A stretch of DNA of 64,000 nucleotides from UBA4729 sp039931245 (GTDB lineage Bacteria > Patescibacteriota > Saccharimonadia > Saccharimonadales > UBA4665). The first letter of the stretch is position 1; the number at the start of each line of letters is the position of its first letter. Of the stretch, positions 52,184-60,797 are shown piece by piece. Made by a program: the position numbers and the translations under genes. Location of the stretch: positions 1-64,000 of the forward strand of contig JBDTSH010000019.1 of NCBI GenBank assembly GCA_039931245.1. The letters are read 5' to 3'. The notes under the pieces were generated by a model, which did no database searches, was not told where the DNA came from, and saw only the letters and a program-made list of their open reading frames with translations.

Positions 52184-52780
52184 TTACAAACCCAAGCGTT
52201 GGGTGATGGCTTGCTCCAACTGAGCTAGCTCCGAACTCTCATTATCGACAAAGATATCGCTGAGTTCTTTCACGCCGGCGCTGTTAAGATTGGCGGCGTC
52301 GCCACCGCTCGGGGTGTGCATTTCGGCTTCTTCTTCGGCCAAAAACTGCTCATATGATTTGTTGTCTTCTTCGGCCCGGCCGCGCAAGTCTTTATTTGAC
52401 TGCACCCGATCGTAACGAAGGCGAGGATCGGCATCAATCCATACCATTGTCCCGCCCATAGCATGGATCCGATCGGCCTCACCGGGGTTGCGCAAACTGG
52501 CAATCACTACCCCGCGGTACTTGTCCTTTACGATTTCGTACTCGGCGACGGCTTTATCAACCAATACTCCGAGTCCCAGCTCCCGCCGCCACTCGGCACT
52601 GATGGTGCGTAACACTTCCCGCTCAACCGGCTGACTTCGACGCGTGGCTTCGGCCCGCAACAGCTCAGTGACAGAAATAAAGAGGTAGCCGTATGATTTA
52701 GCAAGAATCTCACCGACGGCGTCCTTACCGGAACCGTTCGTACCGGCGAGACCAATGATTGTTAATTCTGTATGCGTCAT
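52184..52780 (-). CDS. P-loop nucleotide/dephospho-CoA kinase-like protein
   Basis: 198 residues. Walker A GLAGTNGSGKDAVGEIL at the N-terminus, VIASLRNPGEADRIHAMGGTMVWIDADPRLRYDRV in the NMP-kinase position, and a lid-like RAEEDNKSYEQF stretch. It resembles archaeal dephospho-CoA kinase/AAA-type kinases more than classical CoaE. The substrate cannot be assigned. It follows rpoD in the same direction with GAAGG upstream. Confidence 0.75.
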   Translation of the reverse strand: MTHTELTIIGLAGTNGSGKDAVGEILAKSYGYLFISVTELLRAEATRRSQPVEREVLRTISAEWRRELGLGVLVDKAVAEYEIVKDKYRGVVIASLRNPGEADRIHAMGGTMVWIDADPRLRYDRVQSNKDLRGRAEEDNKSYEQFLAEEEAEMHTPSGGDAANLNSAGVKELSDIFVDNESSELAQLEQAITQRLGL

Positions 52781-52795
52781 GCCTTCTTGCCGTCG

Positions 52796-53962
52796 CTACT
52801 TTATATAGTCGTGAAGTTTTTTGGCGTCGCGGTGTTTGCGCAACTTGGCGAGGGCTTTGGCTTCAATCTGGCGGATGCGCTCCCGCGTGACGCTAAACTC
52901 TTGGCCAACTTCCTCGAGGGTGTGGCTTTTGCCGTCTTCCAGGCCAAAGCGCAACTTCAATATTTTTTGTTCGCGTTCGGTTAAGGCGCTCAACATCTCT
53001 TTAACTTGTTCTTTGAGCAACTGGCCGGTGGCCGATTCTTCGGGGGTAACAGCGTCTTCATCCTCGATAAAGTCGGCCAAAACCGATTCATCCTCGTCAT
53101 CACGAATGCTGGCGTCGAGCGAAGAAATATCCTGCTTGATCTTCATAATGTGCTCAACTTTATCGACTTCAATCTCCATCGTTTTAGCGATTTCTTCGTT
53201 AGTCGGTTCACGGTTGAGCTCTTGGGTCAGGCGGCGCTGGGTGCGCAACAACTTATTGATCGTTTCGACCATGTGCACCGGAATCCGGATAGTGCGGGCT
53301 TGGTCAGCAATTGCCCGGGTAATGGCTTGCCGGATCCACCAGGTGGCGTAGGTGCTGAATTTGAAACCCTTATCAGGGTCAAATTTCTCAACCGCCCGCA
53401 GGAGTCCCGTGTTGCCTTCTTGGATCAGGTCGAGCAGATCAAGCCCGCGCCCAACGTAGCGCTTCGCGATAGAGACGACCAAGCGCATGTTGGCTTCGGC
53501 CATCTTATCTTTGGCTTCTTTTTCACCGCTCACGACGCGTTGCGCCAGGGCCAACTCTTCTTCCGAAGACAGCAAGGGAATCTTACCAATTTCGCGTAAA
53601 TAGAGGCGCACCGAGTCGTCGGCGACGTCGTCGTCGAGGTAGACGGCCACATTAGTGGCAACTTCTTCCTCTTCGGCCTCTTCGGCGGCCCATTCATCGG
53701 TAAAAGTTGCGGCATCCGGCTCGGCGCCAGTGACGGTAATACTGGCTTCGGCCAATTCGGTAAACAAGGCATCAAGAACCTCGGCGTTTTCAACGACGTC
53801 GGGGATCAGGGCAGATATGTCCTTTTGATCGAGAGTACCTTCTTTTTTGCCACGCTCATACAAATCATCCTTGAGCTTGAGTAGCTCAGCTTTTTGATCA
53901 TCGGTTAATTTGACTGCCTTGGCGGGCTTGTCGGCTTTGTTCGCTTTGCTTGGCTTAGCCAT
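52796..53962 (-). CDS. rpoD: Primary sigma factor RpoD
   Basis: 388 residues. Region 1.1-like acidic N-terminus, region 1.2 DSVRLYLREIGKIPLLSSEEELALAQRV, region 2 NMRLVVSIAKRYVGRGLDLLDLIQEGNTGLLRAVEKFD...FSTYATWWIRQAITRAI, region 3 IPVHMVETINKLLRTQRRL, and region 4 LREREQ-type ALTEREQKILKLRFGLEDGKSHTLEEVGQEFSVTRERIRQIEAKALAKL. It overlaps dnaG by 8 nt, the dnaG-rpoD pairing known from the macromolecular-synthesis operon. Confidence 0.97.
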   Translation of the reverse strand: MAKPSKANKADKPAKAVKLTDDQKAELLKLKDDLYERGKKEGTLDQKDISALIPDVVENAEVLDALFTELAEASITVTGAEPDAATFTDEWAAEEAEEEEVATNVAVYLDDDVADDSVRLYLREIGKIPLLSSEEELALAQRVVSGEKEAKDKMAEANMRLVVSIAKRYVGRGLDLLDLIQEGNTGLLRAVEKFDPDKGFKFSTYATWWIRQAITRAIADQARTIRIPVHMVETINKLLRTQRRLTQELNREPTNEEIAKTMEIEVDKVEHIMKIKQDISSLDASIRDDEDESVLADFIEDEDAVTPEESATGQLLKEQVKEMLSALTEREQKILKLRFGLEDGKSHTLEEVGQEFSVTRERIRQIEAKALAKLRKHRDAKKLHDYIK

Positions 53963-55727
53963 GGGCTATGCCTCCTTTAACTTGATTTAATAATGCGTCA
54001 TATTCTTTTACCTCAGCCAATAGTTTTGCCACAGTCGCGTCGTCGGCGCCGGCTAAGCGAATGGCTAAGTCTTGTTTCTGGGTTTTGACATATTGCTCTA
54101 TCAGTCGTGTCTGCAATCGAGCGGCTTCGTAATGAAGTTCGTTGAGCTCGAGACCCTGATAGAGTTCCTCGTAGAGTAATGTTTCTATTTTAACATAATC
54201 TGCCAAATTTTTCAGCTCCGGGGCCGCTTCGGGCGGACCGCGGAAGTCCGGCTGGGCCTGCAAGAACTCGGCCAATGACCGAGCCGGCTGGCTGTAAAAC
54301 ATCGTTGGCGTCATGATATGCAGAAACTCGCGCAGCGTCGGGCGCTGTAAGAGCAGGGCCAAGAAGTTGTCTTGGAGGCGTTGCTCTTCGACATGGGCCT
54401 TGCTCACCTGCTCTGGAGTAACTTTGATCTGTTTACGGCGGGGCGCTAATTCGGCGGCCGCCGTCGCCTCAAACTTTTGTTCGAGGGCGCTCCGGCTGAC
54501 TTCAATAGTCTTGGCGATTAAATTAAGGTAGTGGTCGCGCTCCACGGCATCGCCCAGCGACCGGACGACGGGCAGCAGCACGTCGCTGAACTTGCGTTTG
54601 CCTTCGGCCGACGACGTATCGAGTAATATTTGATAACGATCAATCAACCAATCGAGGGCGTACTGATTCTGGGTTATGGCCGTTTCCCAGGCTGCCGGGT
54701 CGTGCCGGATAAGTTCATCGGGGTCTTTGCCGCTCGGGATGGTAATGATACTCAGCGATACCTTGACTCGGCTGGCGATCGGAATGGCCCGCTCGGTCGC
54801 CGCCAGTCCGGCTTTATCGGCATCAAAACTCAGTCGAATATCCGGGGTGAAGCGACTGAGGGCTTTAAGGTGCGGTTCGGTCAAGGCGGTGCCCGCCGTG
54901 GCGACCACCTGGCGGACGCCCGCTTGGTGACTGGCAATGACATCGAGGTTTCCTTCGGCGATGACCACAAACTTAGATTTGCGAATACTCTCCTTCGCGA
55001 GGTGCAGTCCATAGACGTGCCGACTTTTATCGTACAGGACCGTTTGCGGTGTGTTGATGTATTTGGGGGCCTCGGGGTCATCGTCGAGTTGTCGGGCGGT
55101 AAAACCGATCACCTGGCCTTGGGCGTCTTGCAGGGGAATCATCAGGCGCCCGCGGAACATGTCGGCCACGCCGGAGTAGCGTTGCGAACTCAGACCAGCT
55201 TGCTTGATCTCCTCGACAGTGAAGCCTTTGCTACGCGCAAAATCGACGAGGGCCGTGCCGTTGTTTGGCGAATAACCCAACCGCCATTCCAAGGCCGTTG
55301 CTTTATTAAACAGGCGTTTTTTAAAAACGTATTCGAGAGCCATTTTGTTTTGGCTAAACTGGACTTGATAAAATTTAGTGCTCAAATCGAGTAATTCGTG
55401 CAGGCGCTTTTTATCCGGACCCTTCGGCCCCCCGCTCTGGCCCCGGAACTGGTCCAGGTCGATACCGGCTTTACGAGCCAGCAGGTCCAAAGTCGCCTTA
55501 AAATCCAAACCTTCAACTTCCATGACGAAACTAAACATGTCGCCGCCCTTGCCCGACGAAAAGTCGTGCCAAATCTGTTTTTCGGGGCTGACCACAAAAC
55601 TCGGTGAACGCTCGTTGCTAAACGGGCTCAGACCCTTCCAATTGCGCCCGGCCCGTTTGAGCTGGACATATTCGCCGATCACATCTTCGATGCTCAACCG
55701 GGTTTTGACCTCTTCGACTGCATCCAT
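53955..55727 (-). CDS. dnaG: DNA primase DnaG lacking the CHC2 zinc ligands
   Basis: 590 residues from ATG at 55725-55727 (MDAVEEVKTRLSIEDVIGEYV), chosen because TACAAT lies 7 nt before it and the family starts here. N-terminal domain: WKGLSPFSNERSPSF and KQIWHDFSSGKGGD, where the four CHC2 zinc ligands (C, H, C, C) are replaced by Ser34, Ser37, Asp55 and Ser58. TOPRIM catalytic core is intact: VVIAEGNLDVIASHQAG, LSFDADKAGLAATERAI, SGKDPDELI. The C-terminal helicase-binding part is present. It makes RNA primers at the fork. The zinc loss suggests altered template recognition. Confidence 0.95.
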   Translation of the reverse strand: MDAVEEVKTRLSIEDVIGEYVQLKRAGRNWKGLSPFSNERSPSFVVSPEKQIWHDFSSGKGGDMFSFVMEVEGLDFKATLDLLARKAGIDLDQFRGQSGGPKGPDKKRLHELLDLSTKFYQVQFSQNKMALEYVFKKRLFNKATALEWRLGYSPNNGTALVDFARSKGFTVEEIKQAGLSSQRYSGVADMFRGRLMIPLQDAQGQVIGFTARQLDDDPEAPKYINTPQTVLYDKSRHVYGLHLAKESIRKSKFVVIAEGNLDVIASHQAGVRQVVATAGTALTEPHLKALSRFTPDIRLSFDADKAGLAATERAIPIASRVKVSLSIITIPSGKDPDELIRHDPAAWETAITQNQYALDWLIDRYQILLDTSSAEGKRKFSDVLLPVVRSLGDAVERDHYLNLIAKTIEVSRSALEQKFEATAAAELAPRRKQIKVTPEQVSKAHVEEQRLQDNFLALLLQRPTLREFLHIMTPTMFYSQPARSLAEFLQAQPDFRGPPEAAPELKNLADYVKIETLLYEELYQGLELNELHYEAARLQTRLIEQYVKTQKQDLAIRLAGADDATVAKLLAEVKEYDALLNQVKGGIAHG

Positions 55728-55734
55728 GTCCCCT

Positions 55735-55740
55735 ATTGTA
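55735..55740 (-). promoter_or_regulatory. -10 of dnaG-rpoD (leaderless)
   Basis: TACAAT, 7 nt before the dnaG ATG; the intervening AGGGGA could also serve as a ribosome site. Confidence 0.65.
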
Positions 55741-55761
55741 CCCCAGTTGCCATCCAGGTCG

Positions 55762-55829
55762 GCCGACGGCCGTAATTTGCCGACGGCCGACGGCCTTGGC
55801 GCCAAATTTTTATGTCAAATTCTGGCGCC
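55762..55829. repeat. Short GC-rich repeats in the dnaG upstream region
   Basis: GCCGACGGCC occurs three times (55762-55771, 55779-55788, 55786-55795), each nearly palindromic, followed by TGGCGCC twice (55797-55803 and 55823-55829). They lie between two divergent promoters and might be protein binding sites or hairpins. Confidence 0.45.
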
Positions 55830-55845
55830 GGGCGTCATAAAGCTT

Positions 55846-55851
55846 TATTAT
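55846..55851 (+). promoter_or_regulatory. -10 (leaderless) of the 209-residue gene
   Basis: TATTAT, 7 nt before the ATG at 55859 (or TATAGT at 55849-55854 in an overlapping register). Confidence 0.5.
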
Positions 55852-55858
55852 AGTGCTT

Positions 55859-56488
55859 ATGCAGCCACAACAGCCGCCCTATGGCAGTCGACCCGAATCC
55901 GACCCCTATGATTTTATCGTCAATCCCGCTGCCCCGCCCCGCCGCAGCTTACTGCCGGGCGGCGGTTCGGTAATAGGACGGGTAGTGATTGTGGGCGGCG
56001 GCCTGCTCGTCGCCTTGATCCTGTTTATCATAGTGAAGAACCTTCTGGTCGTCGATAGTTCGAACACTGCCCTGCTTCTCAAAGTTGCCGGCCAACAACA
56101 AGAGCTCATTCACTACAGCAATGAAGCGACCGCCGCTCCCCTTTTAGAGGGAACGACCAATAATTTCGCCATGACCGCCGTGCTCTCCTTGACCAGCCAA
56201 CAAAAGCAGCTCCTGATTTACCTCAAAGCCAACGGTCATAAACTGGATGCCAAACAGCTGAATTTGCAAATCAACGCCGGGACTGATCAGCAGCTCAAAG
56301 CTTCGGTCGCCGCTTCGACGTACGATGCAACGTTCCGCCAAGTCATGCAGACCAAACTAACGACCTACGGACAGACCCTCCAACAGGCCTACGCCAAAAC
56401 AACTGGTCCGGCCGGTCGCACCCTTCTCAAAAATGACTACGCGACTGCCCAGCTGCTCATCCAGCAGCTCACTCCCGTCCGGCCCTGA
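55859..56488 (+). CDS. Membrane-anchored helical extracytoplasmic protein
   Basis: 209 residues: a Pro-rich cytoplasmic N-terminus (MQPQQPPYGSRPESDPYDF), one membrane helix (VIGRVVIVGGGLLVALILFIIV, about 40-61), then an alpha-helical external domain rich in Gln, Leu and Lys. There are no cysteines. ATG at 55859 is chosen over GTG two codons earlier because it sits at the expected transcription start. Divergent from dnaG. Function unknown. Confidence 0.75.
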   Translation: MQPQQPPYGSRPESDPYDFIVNPAAPPRRSLLPGGGSVIGRVVIVGGGLLVALILFIIVKNLLVVDSSNTALLLKVAGQQQELIHYSNEATAAPLLEGTTNNFAMTAVLSLTSQQKQLLIYLKANGHKLDAKQLNLQINAGTDQQLKASVAASTYDATFRQVMQTKLTTYGQTLQQAYAKTTGPAGRTLLKNDYATAQLLIQQLTPVRP

Positions 56489-56562
56489 GTAAATTTACCT
56501 GTTACTACGCCCGCGAGGGTCGACTTACAGCGGAAATTCGACGCTACCGCTTCGCGAGGTTG

Positions 56563-56886
56563 CTATTTGTTTTCAGTCACGAGCACATAGCTGTGCCGGA
56601 TCAGATCTTCGACTTCACTAACGGGTAGCTGGCCGCTCAAAAGCATCGTGTTCCAATGTTTTTTGTTCAGGTGTTGGCCGGGCATGACAGTTTCATAACG
56701 CTCCCGCAGCACTTTAGCCAGTGCCGGGTCGCACTTCAGGCTGAGCTGGACGGGATTCTTGCCCTCGGTGATGAGGGCGAACATTTTGTCGCCAACCTTA
56801 TAGACGGCCACCCCTTCCCCAAAGGGATACTCGAGTCGCGCGGCGGGCAGGCTCAAAATGTAATCTTCAACTTCTTTGTGATTCAT
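56563..56886 (-). CDS. MmcQ/YjbR-family protein
   Basis: 107 residues: MNHKEVEDYILSLPAARLEYPFGEGVAVYKVGDKMFALITEG, PVQLSLKCDPALAKVLRERYETVMPGQHLNKKHWNTMLL. This matches the double-wing YjbR fold, a small cytoplasmic family with suspected DNA binding. It follows orn by 16 nt and probably shares its mRNA. Confidence 0.88.
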   Translation of the reverse strand: MNHKEVEDYILSLPAARLEYPFGEGVAVYKVGDKMFALITEGKNPVQLSLKCDPALAKVLRERYETVMPGQHLNKKHWNTMLLSGQLPVSEVEDLIRHSYVLVTENK

Positions 56887-56902
56887 AAGCTACATCGGTC
56901 CG

Positions 56903-57472
56903 TTAGGCCGGCTGCGGGGCCGGGGGGCGCTTAAGGTATTCGAGGTAATGCTCCAGCTCGGCAATACTGGCCTGGATGTCATCGAGGGCTCGGTGGATCT
57001 CTTTTTTCTCAAATACCTCACCGTAGCGACCCTGCATAATTATCTTCAGGCTACTGACATCGAGCATGCGGTAGTGAAGGGTGTGGTCGAGCTGGGGCCA
57101 CCACTGTTTAATAAAATTACGGTCATTATGGATGGAGTTACCGGCCAAAATCGCCGGCTCCGATCCAAACTGCTGGGCAATCAGGGCGATGAGCTCCTGC
57201 TCGACTTGGGCACTGGGCCGGGCCTCGCTCAACTTGGCGACAAAGCTGTCACGATTGGCTGGATAATCTTGCCACCAGACGTTCTTCTGCATCCGATCGA
57301 CCACCACATCGCGCGGCTGGCGGACACAGGCCTCGTAACTGGCCAGCGGTTTAAACTGAAAATCGGTGATTATCGCCGCGACTTCCAGGATCACATCCTG
57401 CTGGACATCGAGGCCTGTCATTTCTAAATCAACCCACAGTAACTTTGTCGGCAGGGCGTGTTTATCAATCAT
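56903..57472 (-). CDS. orn: Oligoribonuclease
   Basis: 189 residues. DEDDh exonuclease: LLWVDLEMTGLDVQQDVILEVAAIITD (first Asp and Glu), GNSIHNDRNFIKQWWPQL, and HRALDDIQASIAELEHYL (His and last Asp). It clears 2-5 nt RNA fragments left by PNPase and other RNases. The leaderless -10 TATAAT lies 7 nt before the ATG. Confidence 0.95.
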   Translation of the reverse strand: MIDKHALPTKLLWVDLEMTGLDVQQDVILEVAAIITDFQFKPLASYEACVRQPRDVVVDRMQKNVWWQDYPANRDSFVAKLSEARPSAQVEQELIALIAQQFGSEPAILAGNSIHNDRNFIKQWWPQLDHTLHYRMLDVSSLKIIMQGRYGEVFEKKEIHRALDDIQASIAELEHYLEYLKRPPAPQPA

Positions 57473-57479
57473 TCAGCCA

Positions 57480-57485
57480 ATTATA
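57480..57485 (-). promoter_or_regulatory. -10 of orn (leaderless)
   Basis: TATAAT, 7 nt before the orn ATG at 57472. Confidence 0.75.
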
Positions 57486-57516
57486 CCCCTGTATGGTGGT
57501 AAACGAAAACTGCCTG

Positions 57517-58137
57517 CTAGACGGCTGCCGTATCCTTGGCGAGTTCAAAGGCCAAGCTAGCGATCCGGCCGGTCGACAGGGCGTCGCTATACCACTTGAG
57601 CTCGGCGAGCAGACTATTCAGAGCGGCTTGCGGTCCGTAGGGGTTGGCTTTCAGGGCGTCGCTGATGTTGCCCGACTCGTCAATGCCATCACTGACACCA
57701 TGAAATGCGACGGAGTTGGGGATTGGCACCATTTTACCTTCAGAGATGATTTCTTTGAGGTGCATGGCCGCTCGGGTACCGCCGTTGGAGCCGTGCGAAA
57801 CGATGGCCGCTGGCTTACGGTCCACTTGGAAATCAATGTAGTCGAAGGCGTTCTTCAGCACGCCCGGGATGGAGTGGTTGTATTCCGGGGTCACGAAAAT
57901 ATACGCATCGGCCGCCTCGAGACGGGTCAGCCACTTTTGGGCAATCGGGTCAATCGTGCGATTTGGGTTGTAGCGCGGTGAAGCGGCTTCGTCAAAAAAG
58001 GGCATCGGGTAATCCTTGAGGTCGAGTAGTTCAACGTCGACGTCTTTGATTTGTTGGGCGGTATTGACGACCCACTGGGCTTGCTTGTCGGTTTGGCGGC
58101 CCTGACGGGTTGATCCCAGAATAACGGCTAATTTCAT
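57517..58137 (-). CDS. NAD(P)H-dependent FMN reductase
   Basis: 206 residues with a flavodoxin-like fold: LAVILGSTRQGRQTDKQAQWV (FMN phosphate loop), DLKDYPMPFFDEA, YIFVTPEYNHSIPGVLKNAFDYI and VSHGSNGGTRAAMHLKEI. It reduces FMN or quinone-type substrates. AAAGGAG Shine-Dalgarno sequence. It is divergent from an HxlR regulator, a common arrangement for redox-stress reductases, so HxlR probably controls it. Confidence 0.93.
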   Translation of the reverse strand: MKLAVILGSTRQGRQTDKQAQWVVNTAQQIKDVDVELLDLKDYPMPFFDEAASPRYNPNRTIDPIAQKWLTRLEAADAYIFVTPEYNHSIPGVLKNAFDYIDFQVDRKPAAIVSHGSNGGTRAAMHLKEIISEGKMVPIPNSVAFHGVSDGIDESGNISDALKANPYGPQAALNSLLAELKWYSDALSTGRIASLAFELAKDTAAV

Positions 58138-58162
58138 AAATAGGCTCCTTTATGGTATATTT

Positions 58163-58191
58163 TGTATAGCTATTTGTTACCTAATTGATAA
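58163..58191 (-). promoter_or_regulatory. Promoter of FMN reductase gene
   Basis: On the minus strand TTATCA (58186-58191), 17-nt spacer, TATACA (58163-58168), about 25 nt before the start. The intergenic region has several TATAC-type half-sites that could be HxlR operators. Confidence 0.55.
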
Positions 58192-58229
58192 CTACTAGCT
58201 ACGTTACTCAATCAGTATAAAGGTAATAC

Positions 58230-58235
58230 TATACT
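58230..58235 (+). promoter_or_regulatory. -10 of hxlR-like gene
   Basis: TATACT, 10 nt before the ATG at 58246; no Shine-Dalgarno sequence. Confidence 0.6.
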
Positions 58236-58245
58236 TTGTAAAGTT

Positions 58246-58584
58246 ATGAAGACAACTCTCACCCCTCCCCTCGAACCAAAAGTCGGTTGCATCGCCAGCG
58301 CGATGGATATAATCGGCAATAAATGGACGGCTCTTATTCTGCGCGATCTCATGGCCGGACCCCGCCGTTTTTGTGAATTCGAAAAATCAGTCGGTACAAT
58401 CAACCCCCGCACCCTTTCCCAGCGCCTCGACGATCTGGAACTGCGCGGCATTATTACCAAGCAAAGCTTTGCCCAAGTTCCTCCTAAAATCGAATACTCG
58501 CTGACCCCCAAGGGCCATGACCTCCTACCCATCCTGCAGCAAATGGCCGCCTGGGGCACCAAGTACTACCGCGCCTCCGACTAA
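58246..58584 (+). CDS. HxlR-family transcription regulator
   Basis: 112 residues, one winged helix: IGNKWTALILRDLMAGPRRFCEFEKSV, INPRTLSQRLDDLELRGIITKQSF and EYSLTPKGHDLLPILQQMAAWG. A single cysteine near the N-terminus (VGCIAS), as in redox-sensing members (HypR, QorR), may sense electrophiles or oxidants. It probably represses the divergent FMN reductase gene. Its 3' end overlaps msrB by 4 nt. Confidence 0.93.
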   Translation: MKTTLTPPLEPKVGCIASAMDIIGNKWTALILRDLMAGPRRFCEFEKSVGTINPRTLSQRLDDLELRGIITKQSFAQVPPKIEYSLTPKGHDLLPILQQMAAWGTKYYRASD

Positions 58585-58985
58585 TCTTTGGCTTTGAAGT
58601 CGAGGGCGACCGAATTTATACAAAAGTGCTGGCCGTTAGGCGAGTCGTCATCGGGAAAGAGATGACCCAAGTGACTATTGCAGTTACTGCAGACGACCTC
58701 TATCCGCTGCATGCCGTCACTGGTATCATCGAGCAGCGTAATCGCTCCGTCACTGGCCGCCGCCGTAAAACTGGGCCAGCCTATTAGCCCCGGCGTGTGC
58801 GAGTCATATTTGGCGGCGCTGGTAAACACCACCTGCCCGCAGGCCGCACAGTCGTAGTCGCCCGTGGCAGAGTTGTGCAGTAATTTACCCGAACCAGGCA
58901 GCTCGGTACCCTTCTCACGGAGGACACGGTACTGTTCGTCGTTCAATTTAGTTTTCCACTCGTCTTTCGATAATTTCATGGCCAT
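58581..58985 (-). CDS. msrB: Methionine sulfoxide reductase B
   Basis: 134 residues. Two zinc CxxC pairs (CAACGQ and CSNCNS), GWPSF, HLGHLFPDD and the catalytic cysteine in QHFCINSVAL. It reduces methionine-R-sulfoxide. It stands beside an HxlR/FMN reductase pair, making a small oxidative-stress neighbourhood. AGGGGA Shine-Dalgarno sequence, TATAAA about 20 nt upstream. Confidence 0.95.
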   Translation of the reverse strand: MAMKLSKDEWKTKLNDEQYRVLREKGTELPGSGKLLHNSATGDYDCAACGQVVFTSAAKYDSHTPGLIGWPSFTAAASDGAITLLDDTSDGMQRIEVVCSNCNSHLGHLFPDDDSPNGQHFCINSVALDFKAKD

Positions 58986-59098
58986 GATTGTCCCCTGACT
59001 TTTATACTAATCCGACTAGCTAGCTGAACAACTTGATAATGACGTAGTTTGCCAGCGGTCCAAATACAAAATTTAACAGTCGATTGGGCGGGCCTGGC

Positions 59099-60781
59099 TT
59101 ACATTTTTTCGGGGGCGTACATGCCGAGGAGGCCGAGTCCCTCACGGAGACGAGCCGCGTAGGCCTCTACCAGACCGAGCCGCAGGGCTTGCCGCGGGTC
59201 ATCGATTACCCGGTTATTTTCGTAAAAACGATTAAACGTTTGGGCGAGTTCGTACAAATAGGTGCAGACCACATGCGGCAGCAAGTCGGCGACTGCTTTA
59301 TCAATCACTTCGCTATACTCCCCCATTTTCCGGACAAAAGTCCGTTCATCGTCTTCCAGGTCGACGTCCAATGCGCTGGGGTCGCCCGCGACTTCGCGAC
59401 CGGCCTTGCGCAGGATACTGCGGGCCCGGGCGTGGGCGTACTGCAAATAAGGTCCGCTATTGCCTTCCAGGCTGACAGACTCCGTCGGGCTGTAGATAAT
59501 ATCGCCCCCGGTCCGTTGTTTCAGAAAAGCGTACTTGACCGCACCGAGCGTGACCCGCTCATCTTCGGTAGCAGTGACCGCTTTGTTGGCAGCAGCGGCC
59601 GCCTCGAGGACGTCGACGGCCCGCAGGATATTGCCCTTACGCGAGCTCATCTTCGTGCCACCGGCCAATTTGACGATACCGTGCGTCAGGTGCGTGGTCC
59701 GAGCTGGCAACTGCGGCATAAATTGTTCGACGCTCTTGAGCACGACTTTCATGTACTCAATAATGTCATTGCCGGTGATAATGACCGAGCTGTCGAAGTG
59801 GTAGTCTGCCCACTTGAGCATTATCAAGCCGACGTCTTTGGCCTCATAGGTCGGCAGACCCTGTGAATTAATGAAGACCCGCTTGTGCAGCCCGTATTTA
59901 TCGCCGTCGAAGATGACTGCCCCGTCGCTCTGTTCATAGACGCCGCGGGCTAATTGCTCGCTGACGATTTTCAGTCCAATCGGTGCGGTCTCACTTTCCG
60001 GATAGTACTTTTCAAACTTCGTACCAATCCGCTCATAAAAAGCATCAAAGTAATCGTAGCTCCAACCTCGGCACAACCAGTAAATCTGGGCCAGGGGCGC
60101 GACATGGTCTTGCTCCGTTTGAATGGCATAGACTTGCCTGTTGAGCTCGATAATGCGCGCTTTGGCCCCGGCGTCGTCTTCATAGGCGAGGGTGCCGGCC
60201 ACATAGGCTTCGGCCATCCACTCCGACCGTTCATTTGGCGCAATGGCGGCCAGTTTTTCGGGGTGCTCGCCGCCCAATTTTTGCAAAATCGCCCACATCG
60301 TTTTCGCCACGTGTAGTCCCACGTCACCCCCAAAATTGACGCGGTGGACGGTCGCCCCGGCGTGCTCTAACAGATTGGCGATACTATCACCCACGATGCT
60401 TGTGTAGAGATGCCCGGCGTGGAGTACTTTAAACGGGTTGGGGTCCGAGTATTCGGCGACGACGACTTTGCCCGCCCAACTTTTAGTGGCGCGAACTGCC
60501 AGGGAGCGACCCAGCGCCGCATCGGTCAGCGTCACATTGATAAAACCGGGACCGGCAATCGTAACCTCTCTAATGTGGTCGGGGGCTACTTCCCGGAGGC
60601 GAGCGGCCAAAGCTTCGGCGATCGCGCGGGGGGGCTGTCCCACTGTCCGCGCCAGCTGGAGCGAGACATTCGTCGCATAATCACCAAACTGGACCTCGGG
60701 GTGCGTTAAAGCCACTGAAATGTCAGTATCAAACAATTCACGGGCGGCCGTTTCGATAGTCGTTTCGAGGTCATGTTTCAT
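59099..60781 (-). CDS. argS: Arginyl-tRNA synthetase
   Basis: 560 residues. Add-1 domain at the N-terminus, YSDPNPFKVLHAGHLYTSIVGDSIANLLEHAG (HIGH variant HAGH), KMSSRKGNIL (KMSKS variant) and a C-terminal DALR anticodon domain with YLYELAQTFNRFYENNRVI. It charges tRNA-Arg. -10 TATAAT lies 10 nt before the ATG and overlaps the stop codon of the upstream gene. Confidence 0.97.
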   Translation of the reverse strand: MKHDLETTIETAARELFDTDISVALTHPEVQFGDYATNVSLQLARTVGQPPRAIAEALAARLREVAPDHIREVTIAGPGFINVTLTDAALGRSLAVRATKSWAGKVVVAEYSDPNPFKVLHAGHLYTSIVGDSIANLLEHAGATVHRVNFGGDVGLHVAKTMWAILQKLGGEHPEKLAAIAPNERSEWMAEAYVAGTLAYEDDAGAKARIIELNRQVYAIQTEQDHVAPLAQIYWLCRGWSYDYFDAFYERIGTKFEKYYPESETAPIGLKIVSEQLARGVYEQSDGAVIFDGDKYGLHKRVFINSQGLPTYEAKDVGLIMLKWADYHFDSSVIITGNDIIEYMKVVLKSVEQFMPQLPARTTHLTHGIVKLAGGTKMSSRKGNILRAVDVLEAAAAANKAVTATEDERVTLGAVKYAFLKQRTGGDIIYSPTESVSLEGNSGPYLQYAHARARSILRKAGREVAGDPSALDVDLEDDERTFVRKMGEYSEVIDKAVADLLPHVVCTYLYELAQTFNRFYENNRVIDDPRQALRLGLVEAYAARLREGLGLLGMYAPEKM

Positions 60782-60791
60782 CTAATGACGA

Positions 60792-60797
60792 ATTATA
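60792..60797 (-). promoter_or_regulatory. Extended -10 of argS overlapping an upstream stop codon
   Basis: TGT TATAAT, 10 nt before the argS ATG; its TAA (60793-60795) is the stop codon of the DUF1361-like gene. Confidence 0.65.

Noticed and set aside
54630..55394. 254-codon open frame antisense to dnaG
   Set aside because: Lies wholly inside dnaG; composition is that of a complementary-strand shadow.
55762..55795. Three GCCGACGGCC copies as a CRISPR-like array
   Set aside because: Units are 10 nt, irregularly spaced and partly overlapping; no spacers or cas genes.
59020..59098. Minus-strand reading NRLLNFVFGPLANYVIIKLFS after argS
   Set aside because: Looks like a protein end but has no start codon outside argS and no homologous neighbour; too short to call.
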